Source of the DNA: Clostridiales bacterium
Lineage (GTDB): Bacteria > Bacillota > Clostridia > Saccharofermentanales > Saccharofermentanaceae
Direction of reading: 5' to 3'
Length of the DNA stretch: 50,315 nt
Assembly (NCBI GenBank): GCA_017617935.1
Contig: JAFZVF010000038.1
Span: 1-50,315 of the forward strand
Both the position numbers and the translations under genes were made by a program. How positions within the stretch are numbered: the stretch's first letter is position 1; the number at the start of each line of letters is the position of its first letter. The notes beneath the pieces are model-generated. The model saw only the letters and a program-made list of their open reading frames with translations. It did no database searches and was not told where the DNA came from. Below are positions 44,417 to 50,315 of the stretch, in pieces.

Positions 44417-45784
44417 ATGAATTCCAGGACAATTGCCAAAAAGACGGGAGCAGTCGTCATTTTATGCTCGATGTTCCTTTCTCTTTGCGGATGCAGCGCC
44501 TTAAGCAAAAAAGACGTAGTCGCCGCCGCAAAAAGGGTTGCTGAGAACATTGAGGATTTTGACGCGGACAAGCTCCTTGACCTGTCGACTCTGAGCAAGG
44601 GTAGCGACAGGGCCGATGAGCTCCGCAAAGGACTCAACGGCGAATATTTGGACGAGAACACTCTGAAGTTCTGCACGGCGATCCGTAAGACCTTCAGTTA
44701 TGAGATCCGTGAGGATACCTTTACCGCAAAGGGCAAGGAGGCTTCCATCGACATCGATTTCTCCTTCGCGGACTACAAGTCGCTCCTTAAGAGAGACTAC
44801 AAGAACATCGATGAGCTCGTTTCCGCGGTCAAGAGCTCGGACGACGTGACGACCGTTACCTTTAACGCAAGATTCATTAAGGAAGACAATGAGTGGCTCC
44901 TTGACAACCTCATGAGCTCAAGTTTCTTGAGCCTTTTTGAATTCATGGATGCCGACATCGGCGTTCTCGCGGTCGACCTTGCCAAGATCGTTGACTCCAC
45001 CAAGTGCGTGTGGGCAGGAGAGACTGACGGAATGTACAAGAATGCCAGAAGGATCTCTTTGGTCGTTTACTTCAACAGTGACGTCACCAAGCTCAAGGGC
45101 AAGGGAATCAAGGCTACCTACACCGTGGAAAAGGATGGCAGAAACGTTTGGACGAGCGATCCTTTCGAACTCGGCGACAAGAGCAGGATCGAGCTTAATT
45201 ACGGCAAGGACGTCGATCCCAATGCGGAAATGAAGTCAAACTGTCTTGCGAAGGGCGCTTATAAGATCACACTGACTGCCGAAAACGGCACGGTCCTCCA
45301 TACGGCTTATACCCAGACCGACGTAACGGTTTCTGAGACGAGTTCGGCGACCGTATCCAATACCACGGGTTACAAGATCTATGACGCAGGCTTCGCAAGC
45401 AAGGTGCTTAAGGCTGGCTGGAGCAACGTGGACGGCAAGCTCGTCAGCAATGCATCCTATGGTTCTGACGCGTCCCGCATTTCATTCGTGATGCAGGTTG
45501 ATCCTTCGACCACGGACAACGTCTACTTCGGATTCTTCTATGCTCCTACGCTTTCGGAAGCCCTTAAGATCAAGGTCAAGACTGACACGCCTTCCGTCAG
45601 CGGCAACCAGACGCCCATCGAAAACAACGGTGGATACTACTACTCGCTTGGCCTTAAATCCAAGAACGGAGAGAGCCTCAGGCAGGGAATCTACATACTT
45701 GCGATCTTCTCCGAAGACAGGCAGACGGTCTTGGCATTGGCAGAATGCCAGATCCTTTCTAAGCCTACTTCCGATTACAAGTAA
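44417..45784 (+). CDS. Putative lipoprotein of unknown function
   Basis: The product is 455 aa. The signal peptide ends in a lipobox LCGC (Cys25 or nearby), followed by an N-terminal helical domain of about 140 residues, then two beta-rich domains (about 195-310 and 320-450), the last ending IYILAIFSEDRQTVLALAECQI. The pattern suggests a surface or wall-associated lipoprotein. It is transcribed divergently from the two-component system, so it could be a target of it. I do not recognise the family. Confidence 0.75.
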   Translation: MNSRTIAKKTGAVVILCSMFLSLCGCSALSKKDVVAAAKRVAENIEDFDADKLLDLSTLSKGSDRADELRKGLNGEYLDENTLKFCTAIRKTFSYEIREDTFTAKGKEASIDIDFSFADYKSLLKRDYKNIDELVSAVKSSDDVTTVTFNARFIKEDNEWLLDNLMSSSFLSLFEFMDADIGVLAVDLAKIVDSTKCVWAGETDGMYKNARRISLVVYFNSDVTKLKGKGIKATYTVEKDGRNVWTSDPFELGDKSRIELNYGKDVDPNAEMKSNCLAKGAYKITLTAENGTVLHTAYTQTDVTVSETSSATVSNTTGYKIYDAGFASKVLKAGWSNVDGKLVSNASYGSDASRISFVMQVDPSTTDNVYFGFFYAPTLSEALKIKVKTDTPSVSGNQTPIENNGGYYYSLGLKSKNGESLRQGIYILAIFSEDRQTVLALAECQILSKPTSDYK

Positions 45785-45812
45785 GCTGTAAGAAAAACGG
45801 GTACAAACAATT

Positions 45813-45843
45813 AGGGCATCTCTTTCGGAGATGCCCTGTTTCT
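45813..45843 (+). terminator. Rho-independent terminator after the lipoprotein gene
   Basis: The 10-bp stem AGGGCATCTC/GAGATGCCCT with loop TTTCG is followed by GTTTCTTT. The convergent DUF1294 gene ends 6 bp away and may use the same hairpin. Confidence 0.8.
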
Positions 45844-45848
45844 TTGGC

Positions 45849-46127
45849 TTAACGGCGGATGAGAAGGAAATACGCTCCGACCGCTATAAGGATGAACTGT
45901 ATGATCATGCATACCGGAACAAGTATGCGGAACGAGGTGTGCTTCGTCTTGTGGCGGAAGACCTTCATTCCGAGAAAGGCTCCCAGGCCGCCGAAGCAGG
46001 CCGCGAAAAGAAGGAGCGTCTTTTCGGGGATCCTCCATTTGCCTTTCTTGGCTTTCGCCTTGTCGGCTCCGTAAAGGATGAAGGTGACAATGTTCATTAT
46101 TATGTAAAACACAAGAAAAATCTTCAT
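45849..46127 (-). CDS. DUF1294 small membrane protein
   Basis: The product is 92 aa with three membrane helices. NIVTFILYGADKAKAKKGKWRIPE, then LLLFAACFGGLGAFLGMKVFRHKTKH, is the DUF1294 signature. Function unknown. A long plus-strand frame covers the same DNA but is a shadow. TATAAT on the minus strand ends 6 nt before the ATG and there is no Shine-Dalgarno sequence. Confidence 0.9.
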   Translation of the reverse strand: MKIFLVFYIIMNIVTFILYGADKAKAKKGKWRIPEKTLLLFAACFGGLGAFLGMKVFRHKTKHTSFRILVPVCMIIQFILIAVGAYFLLIRR

Positions 46128-46133
46128 GCTTAT

Positions 46134-46141
46134 ATTATAAT
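46134..46141. promoter_or_regulatory. Shared palindromic -10 (ATTATAAT) for two divergent genes
   Basis: ATTATAAT reads as TATAAT on each strand. It is followed by 7 nt and ATG to the right and 6 nt and ATG to the left, within a 21-bp gap. Each -35 would lie inside the opposite gene and is poorly conserved (TTCGAA at 46157-46162 for the minus gene). Confidence 0.55.
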
Positions 46142-46148
46142 CGACGAT

Positions 46149-46706
46149 ATGGGTTTTTCGAACGCAGTTACCGGTGTTTTTTTCAAGATGGCCGTCTTCG
46201 CCTTGTGCCTGACGGTGCCTGTTTTCATACCGTCCTGCAGCATCCTTGACGACATAGACGACCCTTCGGGCGAGATAACTTACGATGAATCGGGTGCTTC
46301 TTCCACCGTTTCGTCGCCGTCGGAGAGTGAAGGGGCTTTTCCGTCATCGACGGGCGTCGAAATGGGCTATGACAAGGTAAGCAAGGCATACGTTTACAGC
46401 GCTTGGTACGACGTCGAAAAGGACAATCCCGCAAACTACAACGCGATGGATTCCGATGACGCATACGCTCTTAAGTGCGTTTTCTATTTTTCAGAGCCGA
46501 TCAGCGCGACTTTCCGCGTGATATTGAAGAATGAAGGCGAGCAGGTTGTCGTAAAGACTTTGAGGCTTGACGAAAAGGTCATCGCGGAATGTGATTTTTC
46601 CGCCGGCTTGGAAGGCATGGATTCGTTCAAGCCGGGCGTTTACAAGGTGTATATCGAGACTGAAGGCAAGAATGTTGCCGTCTCAAGCGAAATGAGGGTT
46701 GAATGA
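46149..46706 (+). CDS. Putative lipoprotein
   Basis: The product is 185 aa from the ATG at 46149. A basic residue then VFALCLTVPVFIPSC forms a lipoprotein signal with Cys30; a Ser/Glu-rich linker and a beta-rich domain (about 80-183) follow, with FSEPISATFRVILKNEG and GVYKVYIETEG. The later in-frame ATG at 46188 would remove the only Lys before the hydrophobic core, so 46149 is preferred. The last 4 bp overlap the methyltransferase start. Family unknown. Confidence 0.65.
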   Translation: MGFSNAVTGVFFKMAVFALCLTVPVFIPSCSILDDIDDPSGEITYDESGASSTVSSPSESEGAFPSSTGVEMGYDKVSKAYVYSAWYDVEKDNPANYNAMDSDDAYALKCVFYFSEPISATFRVILKNEGEQVVVKTLRLDEKVIAECDFSAGLEGMDSFKPGVYKVYIETEGKNVAVSSEMRVE

Positions 46707-47605
46707 TGTTTTTGGCTGACAAATGGAAGGATTACGAGATCCTTTATGCCGGAAAAGGCGAGAAGTATGAGCGTTGGGGCTCCGTTAAGCTCTTAAGGCC
46801 CGATCCGCAGGCTGTATGGCCCGTAATGGACGGCGGCAAGGTCGTTCAGATGAATGACATTCCTGCTCCAAACGCCGTTTACAACAGGAGCAGCGAAGGC
46901 GGCGGCTCGTGGACGAGGCTTTCCCAGATGCCTTCTTCTTGGAAGATATCTTACGATTCGCTCGGCAAAAAGCTTACTTTCATAGTTGAACCCACGAGCT
47001 TCAAGCATACGGGATTGTTCCCCGAACAGGCCGTTAACTGGGACTTCTGCGGCGGACTCATCGAAGACGCCGTCAAAAAGGGAAGAGAGGAGATAAGGGT
47101 CCTGAACCTCTTTGCCTATACCGGCGCGGCAACGCTTGCATGCGCTGCGCATGGAGCGACCGAAGTAGTGCACATTGACGCTTCAAAGGGCATGATCGCC
47201 CGCGCCAAGGAGAACGTTTCCGCTAGCGACCTTACCGACAAATACATCCGTTTCATTGCCGATGACTGCAAGAAGTTCGTTGAGCGAGAGATAAGGCGCG
47301 GAAGGAAATACGAGGGGATCATCATGGATCCTCCGTCTTACGGAAGGGGACCTTCAGGAGAGCTCTGGAAGCTTGAGGATTCCTTCTATGACCTGGTCTC
47401 GCTTACCTCTGAACTTTTATCCGACGATCCCTTGTTCTTCATCGCAAGCTCCTATGCGACCGAGATTACTGCTCAGGCTTCAGGCCAGATCCTTTCCCTT
47501 GGAATAAAGGGCGGAAAGGTTGCTGCAGGAGAGATCGGCCTTCCCGTTACAAAGATGGGCATAAACCTGCCCTGCGGTTCTGTTGCAAGATGGACTCCGA
47601 ACTGA
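46706..47605 (+). CDS. Class I SAM-dependent methyltransferase (RlmI-like, rRNA)
   Basis: The product is 299 aa (an ATG one codon earlier, 46703, is also possible but closer to GAGGG). The SAM site is VLNLFAYTGAATLACAAHGA, the acidic loop VVHIDASKG, and the catalytic MDPPSYGRG resembles the DPPxF/Y motif of RlmI/RlmL-type base methyltransferases. The PUA domain of full RlmI is missing. It probably methylates rRNA; a pseudouridine synthase gene overlaps its end. Confidence 0.85.
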   Translation: MFLADKWKDYEILYAGKGEKYERWGSVKLLRPDPQAVWPVMDGGKVVQMNDIPAPNAVYNRSSEGGGSWTRLSQMPSSWKISYDSLGKKLTFIVEPTSFKHTGLFPEQAVNWDFCGGLIEDAVKKGREEIRVLNLFAYTGAATLACAAHGATEVVHIDASKGMIARAKENVSASDLTDKYIRFIADDCKKFVEREIRRGRKYEGIIMDPPSYGRGPSGELWKLEDSFYDLVSLTSELLSDDPLFFIASSYATEITAQASGQILSLGIKGGKVAAGEIGLPVTKMGINLPCGSVARWTPN

Positions 47606-48273
47606 CGGTTTTTGAAGGCGTTACCATCCTTTACGAAGACAATCACGTGATCGTCTGCATTAAGCCTGCGGGCGTTCTGTCCCAGGGCGACGGTTCGGAC
47701 GCGCCTGACATGCTGACGATCCTCAAAAAGTACATCAAGGAGAAGTATAAAAAGCCCGGAGAAGTGTATTTGGGATTGGTTCACAGGCTTGATCGTCCGG
47801 TATCGGGCGTGATGGTCTTCGCAAGGACTTCCAAGGCCGCTTCAAGGCTTTCCGAGCAGATCAGGTCGGGCAAGACCGTCAAGTGCTACAGATGCATGGT
47901 AAACGGCATCCTTGAGGGCGAAGGAAAGCTTGAAAATTACATTCTCAAGGACGGCAAGACCAATACCGTTACCGTGACCGACAAACCGGCAGGTGATGCC
48001 AAGTTTGCCGTGCTCGAATACAAGGCCGTCCGTTCGGATGGCGATAAGACACTGGTCAACATAAAGCTCGGGACGGGAAGAGCCCATCAGATAAGGGCAC
48101 AGCTTGCGCATTTCGGGTATCCCATCGCAGGCGACAGAAGGTACGGAAAAGACGGCAATGTAGGCTATGACATTGCTTTGCAGTCCTACAGGTTTGAATT
48201 TGACCATCCGACCAGGAAAGAACGCATGGCTTTTGAGATTCCGGTGCCCTCATGCGCACCGTGGTTTTCTTGA
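47590..48273 (+). CDS. RluA-family pseudouridine synthase, short form
   Basis: The product is 227 aa and lacks an S4 domain. VIVCIKPAGVLSQGD, GLVHRLDRPVSGVMVFARTSKAA (catalytic Asp in HRLDRPVSG) and LGTGRAHQIRAQLA are diagnostic. The target is RNA, site unknown. The start overlaps the methyltransferase by 16 bp; no strong ribosome site is seen, which suggests coupled translation. Confidence 0.9.
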   Translation: MDSELTVFEGVTILYEDNHVIVCIKPAGVLSQGDGSDAPDMLTILKKYIKEKYKKPGEVYLGLVHRLDRPVSGVMVFARTSKAASRLSEQIRSGKTVKCYRCMVNGILEGEGKLENYILKDGKTNTVTVTDKPAGDAKFAVLEYKAVRSDGDKTLVNIKLGTGRAHQIRAQLAHFGYPIAGDRRYGKDGNVGYDIALQSYRFEFDHPTRKERMAFEIPVPSCAPWFS

Positions 48274-48299
48274 CATTATTTCACATAAATATTTATAAT
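48270..48299 (+). promoter_or_regulatory. Strong consensus promoter of ileS
   Basis: TTGACA and TATAAT are separated by 18 bp. The -35 overlaps the stop codon of the upstream gene. The leader to the ileS ATG is only about 33 nt, too short for a T-box. Confidence 0.8.
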
Positions 48300-48338
48300 A
48301 TACAGTCACAAAATTTAGACTGAAGGGTAATACGCTTT

Positions 48339-50315
48339 ATGTACAAGAAAGTCTCAAAAGAGCTCAATTTCGTCGACCGCGAAAAGCAGGTCCTGGATTT
48401 CTGGAAAAAGAACGACATCTACAAGAAGAGCATTAAGAAGCTCGAAGACGGAGATCCCACCTTTACGCTCTACGACGGCCCGCCGACGGCTAACGGCAAG
48501 CCGCACATCGGACACATCAAGACGAGAGTCATTAAGGACGTCATCCCGAGATATCACGCAATGAAGGGCGAGAACATCGTCTTCAAGGCAGGTTGGGACA
48601 CGCACGGACTTCCCGTTGAGCTTGAAGTCGAGAAAGCCCTTGGCATTAACGGCAAGCCTCAGATCGAAGGATACGGCGTTGAGCCCTTCATCAAGAAGTG
48701 TAAGGAATCCGTATGGACCTACAAGGACCAGTGGGAGCACATGAGCGACCGCGTCGGCTTCTGGGCTGACATGGAGAACCCTTACGTCACGTACGACAAC
48801 AACTACATCGAGTCCGAATGGTGGGCATTGAAGCAGATGTGGGACAAGGACCTTATCTACAAGGGCCACAAGATCGTTCCTTACTGCCCGAGATGCGGAA
48901 CCGCGCTTTCCTCACACGAGGTTGCTCAGGGCTATAAGACCGTTAAGGAAAGATCCGCAGTCGTCAGATTCAAGTGCGTTGACGAGGACGCTTACATCCT
49001 CGCATGGACGACGACACCATGGACTCTTCCTTCAAACGTCGCGCTCTGCCTTAATCCTGATGCGGAGTACTCCAAGGTAAAGGCTTGCGACGGCTACACC
49101 TACTATATGGCGACCGCGCTCCTCGATACCGTTCTTGGCGGACTTGCAAAGGACGGCGAGAAGGCATATGAGATCCTCGAGTCCTACAAGGGTTCTGACC
49201 TCAAGGGCATGAACTACGTGGCTCTTTATGAGGGTACCGCAAAGGAAGCGGCAAACCAGAAGAAGAGGGCACACTACACGGTCTGCGACGACTACGTAAC
49301 GATGGAAGACGGTACAGGCATCGTTCACATTGCTCCCGCATTCGGTGAAGACGACGCAAGGGTAGGTAGGGACAACGACCTCCCGATGGTCCAGTTCGTT
49401 GATACAAGGGGTAACCTTACTGAGGAGACGCCTTTTGCGGGCATGTTCGTAAAGGACGCCGATCCGGAAGTGTTGAAGGACCTCGATTCGAGAAACCTCC
49501 TTTTCTCCGCTCCCAAGTTCGAACACGAATATCCTTTCTGCTGGAGATGCGACACTCCTCTGATCTACTTTGCAAGATCCACATGGTTCATCGCAATGAG
49601 CAAGAAGAGAGACGAGCTCTTAAAGTCCAATGCAATGGTCAACTGGATGCCTGAAACGATCCGTGACGGCCGTATGGGAGACTTCCTTAGAAACGTTATC
49701 GACTGGGGCATCTCCCGTGAGCGCTACTGGGGCACGCCGCTTCCGGTCTGGGAGTGCGAGTGCGGCCACAGACACTGCATCGGTTCCATCGAAGAACTCA
49801 AGTCCATGAGCGATGACTGCCCGGACGACATCGAGCTCCACAAGCCTTACGTTGACAATGTTCACATCAAGTGCCCCAAGTGCGGCGGCCAGATGAAGAG
49901 GGTCACTGAGGTTATCGACTGCTGGTTTGACTCCGGTTCAATGCCTTTCGCACAGTATCACTATCCTTTCGAGAACAAGGAGTTCTTCGAATCCCACTAT
50001 CCCTGCAACTTCATCTCTGAGGGCATCGATCAGACGAGAGGCTGGTTCTATTCGCTCATCGCAATTTCTACCGTTCTTTTCGGAAGATCGCCTTTCGAGA
50101 ACTGCATCGTTATGGGCATCGTCCAGGATAAGGACGGCATCAAGATGAGCAAGCACTTGGGCAATGTCGTCGATCCTTGGGACGTTCTTGATTCCCAGGG
50201 CGCAGACGCCGCAAGATGGTATTTCTATACCGCAAACCAGCCTTGGCTTCCTTCAAGATTCTCCAAGGAAGCTGTCAACGACGGCATCAAGAAGTTCATC
50301 GGTACATTCTGGAAT
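48339..50315 (+). CDS. ileS: Isoleucyl-tRNA synthetase, type 2 (3'-truncated by window end)
   Basis: The first 659 codons are present with no stop before the window edge; full IleRS type 2 is about 1,030-1,050 aa. The N terminus [36 protein letters not shown] (HIGH, about 56-59), [25 protein letters not shown] and [12 protein letters not shown] follow the type 2 (Thermus/eukaryote-like) pattern, which is generally insensitive to mupirocin. The KMSKS motif is KMSKH (from about residue 602). It charges tRNA-Ile and edits valine. A GAAGGG lies about 11 nt before the ATG. Confidence 0.95.
   Translation, partial: MYKKVSKELNFVDREKQVLDFWKKNDIYKKSIKKLEDGDPTFTLYDGPPTANGKPHIGHIKTRVIKDVIPRYHAMKGENIVFKAGWDTHGLPVELEVEKALGINGKPQIEGYGVEPFIKKCKESVWTYKDQWEHMSDRVGFWADMENPYVTYDNNYIESEWWALKQMWDKDLIYKGHKIVPYCPRCGTALSSHEVAQGYKTVKERSAVVRFKCVDEDAYILAWTTTPWTLPSNVALCLNPDAEYSKVKACDGYTYYMATALLDTVLGGLAKDGEKAYEILESYKGSDLKGMNYVALYEGTAKEAANQKKRAHYTVCDDYVTMEDGTGIVHIAPAFGEDDARVGRDNDLPMVQFVDTRGNLTEETPFAGMFVKDADPEVLKDLDSRNLLFSAPKFEHEYPFCWRCDTPLIYFARSTWFIAMSKKRDELLKSNAMVNWMPETIRDGRMGDFLRNVIDWGISRERYWGTPLPVWECECGHRHCIGSIEELKSMSDDCPDDIELHKPYVDNVHIKCPKCGGQMKRVTEVIDCWFDSGSMPFAQYHYPFENKEFFESHYPCNFISEGIDQTRGWFYSLIAISTVLFGRSPFENCIVMGIVQDKDGIKMSKHLGNVVDPWDVLDSQGADAARWYFYTANQPWLPSRFSKEAVNDGIKKFIGTFWN

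Noticed and set aside
45831..46148. A long plus-strand frame that would extend the 46149 lipoprotein upstream
   Set aside because: It is the antisense shadow of the DUF1294 gene and would bury the lipoprotein signal peptide inside the protein.

Overview
The window reads as chromosome of an anaerobic, low-to-mid GC Bacillota (class Clostridia), probably a plant-fibre-degrading gut or rumen lineage. The reasons are: a PhoH / 7TM-HD / YbeY / Era / RecO block, a LspA-RluD operon, a BspA-like leucine-rich-repeat protein with a lysine-rich tail, DUF2975 plus YozG-type regulator, and a xylan-debranching pair (GH115 alpha-glucuronidase plus SASA-family esterase). The species cannot be named from sequence alone. 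No rRNA, CRISPR array, transposase or prophage gene was seen.

Layout. (1) 1-1.4 kb: tRNA-Glu with terminator, then a lone PD-(D/E)XK-like nuclease gene (minus strand) sandwiched between two near-identical 113-bp palindromic repeats (copies A and B); a third copy (C) lies at 13.0 kb. (2) 1.4-5.9 kb: esterase and GH115 glucuronidase. (3) 6-9 kb: cysteine-synthase-like enzyme, DUF2975/XRE/DUF4173 membrane-regulator set. (4) 9-13 kb: two tandem zinc-ribbon membrane paralogues, then a GT2 glycosyltransferase with a YbhN-type flippase-like protein. (5) 13.1-14.4 kb: lactate racemase-family LarA on the minus strand. (6) 14.5-22.3 kb: one long plus-strand operon, YmdB-like phosphoesterase, lspA, rluD, phoH, 7TM-HD phosphodiesterase, a YbeY-Era fusion, recO; most junctions overlap. 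(7) 22.3-24.7 kb: nuclease-helicase (PD-(D/E)XK plus XPD/DinG-type Fe-S helicase), convergent. (8) 24.8-32 kb: tRNA-Leu, BspA-like protein, cysteine desulfurase-thiI-AIRS-like operon, small lipoprotein, GGDEF/EAL protein. (9) 32-41 kb: glyA, rarA, dtd, clpX, ROK kinase, valS, membrane protein. (10) 41-44.3 kb, minus strand: RluF-type pseudouridine synthase overlapping a sensor kinase/response regulator pair. (11) 44.4-50.3 kb: lipoprotein, DUF1294, lipoprotein, rRNA methyltransferase, pseudouridine synthase and a truncated type-2 ileS.

The window is dominated by housekeeping functions in translation, RNA modification and ribosome assembly (two tRNAs, ValRS, IleRS, Dtd, ThiI, three pseudouridine synthases, a methyltransferase, YbeY-Era), plus envelope and nucleotide-signalling functions. 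The points most worth a second look are: the three 113-bp GTAAAC/GTTTAC elements, in which every motif hexamer is invariant and only spacers vary, two of them bracketing a solitary nuclease gene; the in-frame YbeY-Era fusion with an altered GTPase G4 motif; and several genes whose start codon sits 5-9 nt after a TATAAT box with no Shine-Dalgarno, suggesting leaderless mRNAs, including a divergent pair sharing one palindromic -10 in a 21-bp gap. All identifications are from reading the sequence; no database search was run.
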